Positions 56,705 to 64,000 of a DNA stretch of 64,000 nt are shown here, one piece after another; positions within the stretch are counted from its first letter, which is position 1; each line of letters begins with the position of its first letter. The notes below the pieces were generated by a model. The model worked only from the letters and a program-made list of their open reading frames with translations, ran no database searches and was not told the DNA's origin. The position numbers and the translations under genes were made by a program. The stretch spans positions 310,001 through 374,000 of the forward strand of contig NZ_OLMV01000003.1 in NCBI RefSeq assembly GCF_900292075.1. The letters run 5' to 3'. Source of the DNA: Microbacterium timonense. GTDB taxonomy: Bacteria > Actinomycetota > Actinomycetes > Actinomycetales > Microbacteriaceae.

Positions 56705-57226
56705 TCACGCGCGACGGATGACGGTGTGCCGGTCGGCGCCCTCGCCGTACGATTCCGAAACGAACCCGCGCTCGGCGACGATGTCATGGACGACCTTGCG
56801 TTCGTAGCTCGACATCGCCGGAAGCGAGGCCTGCGAGGCGCCGTCGTCCAGGCGAGCGATCGCGCGGTCGACGAGGACCGTCAGCTCGTGCTGGCGCGCG
56901 TCCCGCGATCCGCCGATGTCGAGGATCAGACGGGAGAACCGCCCGGTGCGGTTCTGCACGGCGATGCGGGTCAGCTCCTGGAGCGCCTGCACGGTGTCGG
57001 GAGCGGCGATGAGCGCCACCGACCCGCCGGCAGGAGCCTCCACCGATACGTACGCGCGGCCGGCCCGCACGTCGAGGTCGAGGTCGCCATCGATGTCGGC
57101 GATGTCGAGCAGGCCCTCGATGAAGTCCGCCGCGATGTCACCTTCCTCCTCGAGCTGAGCGACGGTGGCGGGAGTGCGATCCTCGCGCGGGGAGGGGTCG
57201 GCGGCGAACGCGGGCGACGTGGTCAT
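56705..57226 (-). CDS. RNA-binding protein Jag/KhpB (KH and R3H domains)
   Basis: A 173-residue protein. A KH-like domain lies at about 25-100 and the R3H domain at the C-terminus (MSSYERKVVHDIVAERGF, then GADRHTVIRR). It lacks the N-terminal Jag domain, the short form usual in actinobacteria. Binds RNA and is linked to cell-wall growth in other Gram-positives. GAGGACACGTC precedes the ATG at 57226. Confidence 0.93.
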   Translation of the reverse strand: MTTSPAFAADPSPREDRTPATVAQLEEEGDIAADFIEGLLDIADIDGDLDLDVRAGRAYVSVEAPAGGSVALIAAPDTVQALQELTRIAVQNRTGRFSRLILDIGGSRDARQHELTVLVDRAIARLDDGASQASLPAMSSYERKVVHDIVAERGFVSESYGEGADRHTVIRRA

Positions 57227-57257
57227 GACGTGTCCTCGGTGCAGGGGTGGGAGGGAA

Positions 57258-58400
57258 TCAGGAAGGGGAGCCGGCACCCGACGGGCGCGAGTCGGGCTCG
57301 CCGGATGACTGCCCAGCGGGCTTGGAGCCCTGCTGCTTCTGCGCCTGCTTCTTGGCGCGCTGCTTGCTCACGGGCTGCTGACGCTTCGGTGCCGTCGCCT
57401 TCGCGCGCTCGGCCTCTTCGTAGAGGCGCTGCTGCTCGGCGAGGTACTTCTCCATCGGCACGACCTTGCCCGATGCATCGATCGCCTTGCCGCGACGGGC
57501 GAGGCGCTCCTCGCGCGCCTTGGCGGCCTCCGAGCCGGGCGTCGGCATCTCACGGATGACGAGGAACTGCTGACCCATGGTCCACAGGTTCGACACGAAC
57601 CAGTAGATGACCACACCGAGCGGGAAGAAGACGCCGGAGAAGATGAAGCCCAGCGGGAGGATGTACAGCATGATGCGCTGCATCTGATACGCCTGGCCGG
57701 TCTTGGCCTCGGGGGAGAGGTTCTTCGAGATGATCTGCAGCTGCGTGAAGAACTGCGACGCGATCATCAGCACGACCAGGGTGATCAGGATGATGATCGC
57801 CGCCGTGTTGCCGGTCTGGAACGCCTGGATGAGTGTCTCGTGCAGCGACGCGACGCCGAACAGCTTCGCGTTGTAGAACTCGGTCATGAGCTCGTTGGTG
57901 AGCAGACCCACGCCGGTGTGATTCGGGTCGTTCTTGATCGTCTGCACGCCGTTGAGCACGCTGTACAGGGCGAAGAACACGGGCATCTGCACCAGCAGGG
58001 GCAGGCAGCTCGACACCGGCGTCGTGCCGTGCTTCTTGTACAGCGCCATCGTCTCGCGGCTCATCGCCTCACGAGAGAGCTGATCCCGCTTGCCCTTGTA
58101 CTTCTCTTGAACTTTTCGCAGTTCAGGAGCGATTTCCATCATCTTGCGCTGGCTCTTGATCTGCCGCACGAAGAGCGGAATCAGCGCCGCGCGCACCACG
58201 ATCACAAGGCCCACGATCGACAGGACCCACGTGATGCCGTCAGCCGGCGCCATCCCGATCGCGGTGAAGAACCAGTGCCAGAAGACCAGCACCGCCTCGA
58301 CCAGCCACTTCAGCGGCCACAGGATGATCCCGAACAGATCGAAGCCACCGCCCGACGCGGCTGGCGAAGGCGAGGGGGTCGAGGCCAACAAGAGATCCAT
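57258..58400 (-). CDS. yidC: Membrane protein insertase YidC
   Basis: A 380-residue YidC/Oxa1 protein of the Gram-positive type without the large periplasmic domain. Five helices; the conserved insertase groove Arg is in LIPLFVRQIKSQRKMM, and the TTPVSSCLPLLVQMPVF segment is diagnostic. A Lys/Gln-rich C-terminal tail (about 330-380) may bind ribosomes. Inserts membrane proteins with or without Sec. Confidence 0.96.
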   Translation of the reverse strand: MDLLLASTPSPSPAASGGGFDLFGIILWPLKWLVEAVLVFWHWFFTAIGMAPADGITWVLSIVGLVIVVRAALIPLFVRQIKSQRKMMEIAPELRKVQEKYKGKRDQLSREAMSRETMALYKKHGTTPVSSCLPLLVQMPVFFALYSVLNGVQTIKNDPNHTGVGLLTNELMTEFYNAKLFGVASLHETLIQAFQTGNTAAIIILITLVVLMIASQFFTQLQIISKNLSPEAKTGQAYQMQRIMLYILPLGFIFSGVFFPLGVVIYWFVSNLWTMGQQFLVIREMPTPGSEAAKAREERLARRGKAIDASGKVVPMEKYLAEQQRLYEEAERAKATAPKRQQPVSKQRAKKQAQKQQGSKPAGQSSGEPDSRPSGAGSPS

Positions 58401-58408
58401 GCGGTGGA

Positions 58409-58765
58409 TCAGTCCTTTCCGGTGGGGCCGGGCACGACGAACCCGTGGCGGGTCAGCGCATGCCGGAAGTTCTTGCGAGGCGGCACGTCATCGACGCCGC
58501 CGACCGCCCAGGGATGGCAGCGTGCGATCCGGGCCGCGGTCAGGGCCGAGCCGACGAGTGCGCCGTGCTGCTGCACCGCGCCGACGGCATAGGCCGAGCA
58601 CGACGGGTAGTACTTGCAGACGTCGCCGTAGGTGTGCGAGATCGTCGTGCGGTAGCCGTGGAGGAACGCGAGCACTGCGTTGCGGGGGAGCAGCGGCACG
58701 CTGCGCAGGAGATCGGATGCCTCGAACCGCGCGTCGCCGAGCGCGTAGGCCGGGAGCACGCTCAT
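58409..58765 (-). CDS. yidD: Membrane protein insertion efficiency factor YidD
   Basis: A 118-residue protein. CKYYPSCSAYA with its conserved cysteines and the RCHPWAVGGVDDVP motif are the YidD core. The ATG at 58765 overlaps the rnpA stop by 4 bases and has GGAGGA upstream, so I prefer it to the ATG at 58786. It has short extensions at both ends relative to the ~70-aa minimal family. Confidence 0.94.
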   Translation of the reverse strand: MSVLPAYALGDARFEASDLLRSVPLLPRNAVLAFLHGYRTTISHTYGDVCKYYPSCSAYAVGAVQQHGALVGSALTAARIARCHPWAVGGVDDVPPRKNFRHALTRHGFVVPGPTGKD

Positions 58766-59097
58766 GTCGTCCTCCGCGCGAGACATCTCGTGACGTCAGT
58801 GCGCAGTTCGGCGAACGACGCGGATGCTGCGCTCGGCAGAGCGCGGATCACGACGTCACTGCCGGGCGCGACGGCATCCAACGACTCGAAGCACAGCGCC
58901 TTGAGCCGGCGACGGACGGTGTTGCGCACGACAGCGCCGCCCACCTGACGGCTCACGATGAAGCCGAACCGCGCCGGACCATCGGTCACGACGCGGCTGA
59001 CATAGATCACGGTATGCGCTCCGGCACACCGACGACCCCGACGGACAACGGCCTTGTACTCCGCTCCGCGGGTGAGTCGGTTCGGCCTCGCGAGCAC
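58762..59097 (-). CDS. rnpA: Ribonuclease P protein component
   Basis: A 111-residue basic protein. FGFIVSRQVGGAVVRNTVRRRLK is split across the RNR motif that binds the RNase P RNA. GTG start. Processes tRNA 5' ends. Between rpmH and yidD as in nearly all bacteria. Confidence 0.96.
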   Translation of the reverse strand: MLARPNRLTRGAEYKAVVRRGRRCAGAHTVIYVSRVVTDGPARFGFIVSRQVGGAVVRNTVRRRLKALCFESLDAVAPGSDVVIRALPSAASASFAELRTDVTRCLARRTT

Positions 59098-59105
59098 CGC
59101 TCGGC

Positions 59106-59243
59106 TCAGGCCGAGAGCTCGGTGCGCCCCTTGGCGCGGCGAGCCGAGAGGATGGCGCGGCCGGCACGCGTACGCATGCGGGCACGGAAGCCGTGCTTCT
59201 TGGCGCGGCGACGGTTGTTGGGCTGGAAGGTGCGCTTGCTCAT
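59106..59243 (-). CDS. rpmH: 50S ribosomal protein L34
   Basis: A 45-residue protein. [18 protein letters not shown] is the invariant bL34 start and [12 protein letters not shown] the end. ATG at 59243, TGA at 59106-59108. Eight bases separate it from rnpA. Confidence 0.98.
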   Translation of the reverse strand: MSKRTFQPNNRRRAKKHGFRARMRTRAGRAILSARRAKGRTELSA

Positions 59244-59550
59244 GGGACTACTTCCGATCAGGTGTCACCGGGACGCTCGAGACCGGGGACGTGTGTACAG
59301 GGGCGACTGCCGCGAGGGCATAAGTCAACCGATTAAGGCTACGTCGAGACGCCGGAGAACTCAAACCGGGCGCAGAACGTGTCATTATCCACCGGCTCCT
59401 CCTCCACCCTGGCACCGACACGCAGGCCCGATCTACAGTGGAGTTTGCTCACGCGACGCCTCCTGACTAGCGTGGCTCCGGCAGTTATCCACAGGCTCGG
59501 GCCGACGTTTCCGCGGCATCCGGTGGAATCATCAACATCCCGGGGGGGCC
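59244..59550. promoter_or_regulatory. rpmH-dnaA divergent region with DnaA boxes
   Basis: 307 bases without a gene. TTATCCACC (59385-59393, one mismatch) and TTATCCACA (59485-59493, perfect DnaA box) lie upstream of dnaA and suggest autoregulation or a bipartite origin. Promoters for rpmH and dnaA must lie here. Confidence 0.8.
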
Positions 59551-60987
59551 ATGTCACCGCACGAAGTTCCAGATGTTCCTGTCTGGACCGCCGTTCTCGA
59601 CGAACTCGTGCGTGACGATCGCATCACTCCGCAGCTTCACGGCTTCATCAACCTCGCGGTGCCGCAGGGTGTGATGGGCGGAACGCTCTACCTCGACGTG
59701 CCCAACGATCTGACGGCTGCGCAGTTCACCAAGCGCATGCGGGCACCCATCCTCGAAGCACTCACGCGAGTGGCCCAAGACGACCAGAACCCGGCCTCCA
59801 CATTCCGGGTCGTGGTCAACCCCGACCTCGCCGACGCCCACATGTCCGCGCCCACCCCGCTCGCCTCCGCGCCGGCGCCTGTCGCCCCGACGGTGTCGCC
59901 GGTCGGGCGTCCGCCGCTGGACGAACCGGCGGACGTGGCATCCGTCTCGCGCAGCGACACCCGGCTCAACCCGAAGTACACGTTCGACAACTTCGTCATC
60001 GGACAGTCCAACCGCTTCGCGCATGCCGCCGCGGTCGCGGTGGCCGAGGCGCCGGCCAAGGCGTACAACCCGCTGTTCATCTACGGCGACTCCGGCCTCG
60101 GGAAGACGCACCTCCTCCACGCGATCGGCGACTACGCCCTCAGCCTCTACGCGGGCATCCGGGTGCGGTACGTGTCCAGCGAGGAGTTCACGAACGACTT
60201 CATCAACTCCATCGCCAACAACCGGGGTTCGGCATTCCAGGCGCGGTATCGGGATGTCGACATCCTGCTCATCGACGACATCCAGTTCCTGCAGGGCCGC
60301 GCCGAGACGCAGGAGGCGTTCTTCCACACGTTCAACCAGCTCCACGACCACGACAAGCAGGTCGTGATCACGAGCGACGTGCCGCCCAAGCACCTGACCG
60401 GCTTCGAGGACCGCATGCGCAGCCGGTTCGAATGGGGCCTCATCACCGACGTGCAGGCGCCCGACCTCGAGACGCGCATCGCGATCCTGCGCAAGAAGGC
60501 CCAGTCCGAGCGGCTGCACATCCCCGACGAGGTGCTCGAGTACATCGCGACCGTCGTCTCGTCGAACATCCGCGAGCTCGAGGGCGCGCTCATCCGCGTC
60601 TCGGCGTTCGCCAGCCTCAACCGGTCGACGCTCGACATGTCGCTGGCGCAGACCGTGCTGCGAGACATCGTCGACCAGGATGACGCCAACGTCATCTCGC
60701 CGACGGACATCATCAGTGCGACCGCACAGTACTTCAAGCTGACCGTCGACGACCTGTACGGCTCCAGCCGCTCGCAGTCGGTCGCCACGGCTCGGCAGAT
60801 CGCCATGTACCTGTGCCGCGAGCGCACGAGCCTGTCGCTGCCGAAGATCGGCCAGCTATTCGGCAACCGCGACCACACCACCGTCATGTACGCGTACAAG
60901 AAGATCAGTGAGCTCATGAAAGAGCGCCGCTCGATCTACAACCAGGTCACCGAGATCACGGCGCAGCTGGGTCGAAACGGCCGCTGA
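59551..60987 (+). CDS. dnaA: Chromosomal replication initiator DnaA
   Basis: A 478-residue initiator. Domain I about 1-90, a Pro/Ala-rich linker to about 135, then the AAA+ domain with Walker A GDSGLGKT (179-186) and Walker B LLIDDIQFL. Domain IV ends with the DnaA-box-binding signature GNRDHTTVMYA. The linker is short for an actinobacterium. Binds DnaA boxes in oriC, directly downstream. Confidence 0.98.
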   Translation: MSPHEVPDVPVWTAVLDELVRDDRITPQLHGFINLAVPQGVMGGTLYLDVPNDLTAAQFTKRMRAPILEALTRVAQDDQNPASTFRVVVNPDLADAHMSAPTPLASAPAPVAPTVSPVGRPPLDEPADVASVSRSDTRLNPKYTFDNFVIGQSNRFAHAAAVAVAEAPAKAYNPLFIYGDSGLGKTHLLHAIGDYALSLYAGIRVRYVSSEEFTNDFINSIANNRGSAFQARYRDVDILLIDDIQFLQGRAETQEAFFHTFNQLHDHDKQVVITSDVPPKHLTGFEDRMRSRFEWGLITDVQAPDLETRIAILRKKAQSERLHIPDEVLEYIATVVSSNIRELEGALIRVSAFASLNRSTLDMSLAQTVLRDIVDQDDANVISPTDIISATAQYFKLTVDDLYGSSRSQSVATARQIAMYLCRERTSLSLPKIGQLFGNRDHTTVMYAYKKISELMKERRSIYNQVTEITAQLGRNGR

Positions 60988-61008
60988 CGGCTGCTGCTGC
61001 ACCGCCCG

Positions 61009-61040
61009 ATGGGCCCGCGTGTGACGACACGCGGGCCCAT
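61009..61040 (+). terminator. Terminator after dnaA
   Basis: Perfect 14-bp stem (61009-61022 with 61027-61040) and a 4-base loop, then TTCG. It would shield oriC from dnaA transcription. Confidence 0.8.
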
Positions 61041-61049
61041 TCGCACATA

Positions 61050-61320
61050 TGCCGAAAGAAGTTCTTGACAGCGGTCCCGAGCCACGCCATTATTCCGGTT
61101 CTGCACAGTGTGGAAAACCTGTGGATAACTCTCGCAGGCTGCGGAAACGACTGTGGGCGACGCGGGGAAGCCTGTGGATGAATGACGGATGCCGGCGGCC
61201 GACCCGTTCCGCGTCCGCAAGCGCATCCGCAGCCGTTCCACAACTCACACGCGTGTGGTTTCGGTGTGCCGACTGCGATCGCGTCAGTTGTCCACAGTTT
61301 CCACAGCTGTTAACACCATG
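61050..61320. other. oriC: Chromosomal replication origin oriC
   Basis: Located between dnaA and dnaN. DnaA boxes: TGTGGAAAA 61109-61117, TGTGGATAA 61120-61128 (perfect), TGTGGGCGA 61152-61160, TGTGGATGA 61173-61181, CGTTCCACA 61234-61242, TTGTCCACA 61288-61296 (the high-GC consensus), GTTTCCACA 61297-61305. The left group and right group have opposite orientation. No long AT-rich tract is seen; the 61060-61105 stretch and TGTTAACACC at 61308-61317 are the most AT-rich. Confidence 0.9.
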
Positions 61321-61478
61321 ACAAGAAATCCATCATGAAGAACTCGTCCGATCACCTTTGCGGTGGACGGATCGGCGGGCGAGTCGGTCGGTGAACCGGG
61401 ACTGGCAATCTCCGAGGCTGGCACTAGCATGAGAACCCCGAGCCCGCAGCCTGCGGGTCCGCTGCAGAGGGAGCGTTC

Positions 61479-62633
61479 GTGAAGTTCCACGTCAATCGCG
61501 ATGTGTTCAGCGAAGCCGTATCGTTCGTCGTCAAGCTCCTGCCGCAGCGGAACCCCCAGCCGATCCTCGCGGGCGTGCTGATCGAGGCATCCGAAGAAGG
61601 ACTCTCGCTCGCCGCATTCGACTACGAGGCTTCGGCGCGCACCACGATCGAGGCGACCGTCGACGAGCCGGGCACGATCCTCGTGCACGGCCGCCTGCTG
61701 TCCGACATCGCCAGCCGTCTGCCGAACGCTCCCATCGAGATCGCGGTCGATGACGACGGCGGCATCCTGCTGACGTGCGGGTCGGCCCGGTTCACGCTCG
61801 CATCCATGCCGGTGCAGGAGTACCCGGCGATCCCGGAGGTCACCGGCGACTCCGGTCTCGTACCCGCCGACGACTTCGCCACCGCGATCGCGCAGGTCGC
61901 CTTCGCCGCCTCCCGCGACGATGTCACTCCGGTGCTGACGGGTGTGCAGCTCGAGGTGTCCGGAACGAATCTCAGCCTCGTCGCCACCGACCGTTACCGG
62001 GTCGCGCTGCGCGAGATCCCGTGGGACGGCGGCAGCGCGGCGACCGAAGAGGGCACGACGGCGCTCGTTCCCGCCCGCACGCTGACCGAGGTCGGCAAGA
62101 CCTTCGCGCACGGCGGCGACATATCGATCGCGTTCTCCGGTTCGGGCGACCGCGAGATCATCGCGTTCACCGCCGGCAACAAGACCGTCACGTCGCTGCT
62201 GATCAAGGGCAACTTCCCCCCGGTTCGGCGCCTGTTCCCCGAGCAGACCGAGCACCACGCAGTGGTGAACACCGCGGAGCTCGCCGAGGCCGTGCGCCGA
62301 GTGTCGCTGGTGCTCGACCGCTCGGCGCCGCTGCGGTTCACCTTCACCGCCGACAGCGTGTCGATGGATGCCTCGGGCACCGAGCAGGCGCGCGCCACCG
62401 AGTCCGTCGATGCCACACTGCTGGGCGGCGACGAAGTGACCCTGGGCCTCAATCCGCAGTACCTGCTCGAGTCGCTCGGCGCCGTGAAGAGCGAGTTCGT
62501 GCGCATCACGTTCACCTCGAGCGAGAACGCCAACAAGCTGAGCCCGGTGCTCATCACCCCCCAGACCTCGGTCGACAGGGCCGGGTCGGACTCGTTCCGG
62601 TACCTGCTGCAGCCCAACCTCCTCCTGCGGTGA
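61479..62633 (+). CDS. dnaN: DNA polymerase III beta sliding clamp
   Basis: A 384-residue clamp protein made of three similar domains. KFHVNRDVFSEAVSFVVK starts domain 1; IPEVTGDSGLVPADDFATAI begins domain 2; PVLITP near the C-terminus is part of the protein-binding pocket. GTG start with AGAGGGAG upstream. Encircles DNA and tethers polymerase. Confidence 0.97.
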   Translation: MKFHVNRDVFSEAVSFVVKLLPQRNPQPILAGVLIEASEEGLSLAAFDYEASARTTIEATVDEPGTILVHGRLLSDIASRLPNAPIEIAVDDDGGILLTCGSARFTLASMPVQEYPAIPEVTGDSGLVPADDFATAIAQVAFAASRDDVTPVLTGVQLEVSGTNLSLVATDRYRVALREIPWDGGSAATEEGTTALVPARTLTEVGKTFAHGGDISIAFSGSGDREIIAFTAGNKTVTSLLIKGNFPPVRRLFPEQTEHHAVVNTAELAEAVRRVSLVLDRSAPLRFTFTADSVSMDASGTEQARATESVDATLLGGDEVTLGLNPQYLLESLGAVKSEFVRITFTSSENANKLSPVLITPQTSVDRAGSDSFRYLLQPNLLLR

Positions 62634-62664
62634 CGCGACGCGCTCCGTCTCGGGAGTCGGACAC

Positions 62665-62712
62665 TGAGCGAGCGCCGGCGAGACGAAGCGTCCCCGCTCG
62701 CTCAACGACCGG
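62665..62712. repeat. Extragenic repeat hairpin between dnaN and recF
   Basis: TGAGCGAGCG (62665-62674) pairs with CGCTCGCTCA (62695-62704), followed by ACGACCGG. Same family as the copies at 22572-22680 and 34005-34198. Confidence 0.8.
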
Positions 62713-62746
62713 AGCAGGCGTCGGCGCCGATCATTAGGCTTGTCCG

Positions 62747-63961
62747 GTGATCGTGGAGCACCTGAGCCTCGTCGACTTCCGCAACTATGCGGCCGCCGAC
62801 GTCGAGCTCGGGCCCGGACCGAATGTCTTCGTCGGCCGCAACGGTCAGGGCAAGACGAACCTCGCCGAAGCGATCGGGTTCTTCGCCACGCTCGGCTCCC
62901 ATCGTGTCTCCAACGATGCGCCGATGGTGCGTGACGGGGCGGATGCCGCGATCATCCGCGCGCGTCTGGCGCACGGCGAGCGACGCGTGCAGCTGGAAGC
63001 GCAGGTCAATCGCCAGGGCGCCAACAAGGCGCGCGTGAACGGGTCCCAGGTCAAGCCCGCGGAGCTGCCCCGCTATGCACAGGTCGTGCTCTTCGCTCCG
63101 GAAGACCTGCAGATCGTGCGCGGCGACCCGTCGGGGCGTCGGCGGTTCGCCGACCAGCTGCTCATCCAGCGGTCCCCGCGCATGGCCGGTGTGATCGGTG
63201 ACTACGATCGCGTCCTGAAACAGCGCACGGCCCTGCTGAAATCGGCGAAGGCACGCGGCATCCGTGGTGACGCCCTGTCGACGCTCGACGTGTGGGACGA
63301 CAAGCTCATCGCCCTCGGAACGCAGCTGATCGCCGCGCGGCTCGCGCTCGCCTCCGACCTGGCGGCTCCGCTGGCCGACGCCTATACCGCCATCGCGGGT
63401 GCCGATCACGATCCCGAGATCGAATGGGCGCTGTCGATCGCGGGCGCCGAGACGGGGGAGGACGGCGACGCGCAGGTGGCGGCATCCCTCCCGGTCGCCG
63501 CGGATGCGCGCGTCGAGGGCACGGAATCGTCGACGGCCCGCATCGCCGACATGTTCCGCCAGGCGCTCGCCGCCAAACGTGCCGCCGAACTGGAGCGTGG
63601 GCTCACACTGGTCGGCCCCCATCGCGACGACCTGCTGCTGCGCATCCGGGGGCTGCCGGTGAAGGGGTACGCCTCGCACGGCGAATCGTGGTCGGTCGCG
63701 CTCTCTCTGCGCCTCGCGTCGGCGGAGCTGCTGCGTGCGGACTCCCGGCTGGGCGACCCGGTGCTCATCCTCGACGACGTGTTCGCCGAGCTGGACACCG
63801 AGCGTCGCGCACGCCTGGCCGGACTCGCGGCGGACTACGAGCAGGTCATCGTCACCGCCGCCGTCGAGGGCGACGTGCCCGACGGCCTGCGCGCGCGCAT
63901 GGTGCGCGTCGAGGCCGGCCGCATCCTGGACCCGGCCGCCCCGGAGGCGACGGATGCCTGA
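62747..63961 (+). CDS. recF: DNA replication and repair protein RecF
   Basis: A 404-residue SMC-like ATPase. VEHLSLVDFRNY, Walker A GRNGQGKTN (30-38), the arm-hinge region, signature SHGESWSVALSLRLA and Walker B LILDDVFAELD. Loads RecA at gaps with RecO and RecR. GTG start. Overlaps the next gene by 8 bases. Confidence 0.96.
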   Translation: MIVEHLSLVDFRNYAAADVELGPGPNVFVGRNGQGKTNLAEAIGFFATLGSHRVSNDAPMVRDGADAAIIRARLAHGERRVQLEAQVNRQGANKARVNGSQVKPAELPRYAQVVLFAPEDLQIVRGDPSGRRRFADQLLIQRSPRMAGVIGDYDRVLKQRTALLKSAKARGIRGDALSTLDVWDDKLIALGTQLIAARLALASDLAAPLADAYTAIAGADHDPEIEWALSIAGAETGEDGDAQVAASLPVAADARVEGTESSTARIADMFRQALAAKRAAELERGLTLVGPHRDDLLLRIRGLPVKGYASHGESWSVALSLRLASAELLRADSRLGDPVLILDDVFAELDTERRARLAGLAADYEQVIVTAAVEGDVPDGLRARMVRVEAGRILDPAAPEATDA

Positions 63962-64000
63962 TCCCGCTGCCGATGGGTCCGCGGCCGGCGCCTCGCACGG
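63954..64000 (+). CDS. Start of a DUF721 (DciA-like) protein gene (partial)
   Basis: ATG at 63954 has GGAGG six bases upstream and overlaps the recF stop by 8 bases. Only 15 residues (MPDPAADGSAAG...) are inside the window. The DUF721 call comes from the conserved gene order after recF in actinobacteria, not from sequence. DciA-type proteins act with the replicative helicase. Confidence 0.5.
   Translation, partial: MPDPAADGSAAGASH

Overview
The window is chromosomal DNA of a high-GC Gram-positive actinobacterium, most likely Microbacterium or a close relative in Microbacteriaceae. The main evidence is the replication-origin neighbourhood (rpmH-dnaA-oriC-dnaN-recF, with rnpA, yidD, yidC, jag, rsmG, parA and parB on the other side). 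This matches the actinobacterial order that also includes DUF6049, murJ, trxB, trxA and cca. Strong GC bias, many GTG starts, class E sortase-type LAXTG anchoring and typical families (ECF42 with YCII, DUF779 with an aldehyde dehydrogenase) agree. No tRNA, rRNA, CRISPR array, integrase or complete insertion sequence was seen.

Layout. 1-7.4 kb: accessory transporters and regulators (HNH nuclease tail, EamA exporter with divergent LysR, GntR with divergent Fsr-like MFS, a second MFS, an amidohydrolase, a reductase). 7.5-12.3 kb: dnaB with DnaA-box-like sites upstream, then two secreted low-complexity proteins, the second with an LAATG wall-sorting tail. 12.5-17.5 kb: Eis-like acetyltransferase and an ABC exporter with its own two-component system. 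17.5-19.3 kb: the rpsF-ssb-rpsR-rplI operon. 19.5-29.7 kb: a carbohydrate utilisation locus with a sugar ABC importer, a 651-aa protein I do not recognise, an RraA-like aldolase, an aldo/keto reductase and a lactonase-type amidohydrolase, plus an SGNH esterase and GntR repressor that share a 13-bp operator with the importer. 29.8-35.5 kb: a membrane protein, an FBP protein, and an aldehyde dehydrogenase module (DUF779, aldA, GAF regulator). 35.6-41.1 kb: an Opp/Dpp-type peptide ABC importer. 41.2-49.9 kb: cca, a methyltransferase, DUF6049, murJ, trxB, trxA. 50.1-52.2 kb: YCII and an ECF42 sigma factor. 52.3-63.9 kb: parB-parA, a 1.9-kb gene-free parS array, rsmG-jag-yidC-yidD-rnpA-rpmH, then dnaA, oriC, dnaN, recF and the start of a DUF721 gene.

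How it fits together. The right-hand 12 kb is the origin domain: DnaA boxes on both sides of dnaA, six parS sites within 2.6 kb, and the ParAB pair that acts on them. The most interesting accessory unit is the 19.5-29.7 kb sugar locus, whose genes are tightly coupled by overlaps. Family-specific extragenic repeats occur in several intergenic gaps. In one case they have entered a coding sequence in frame.
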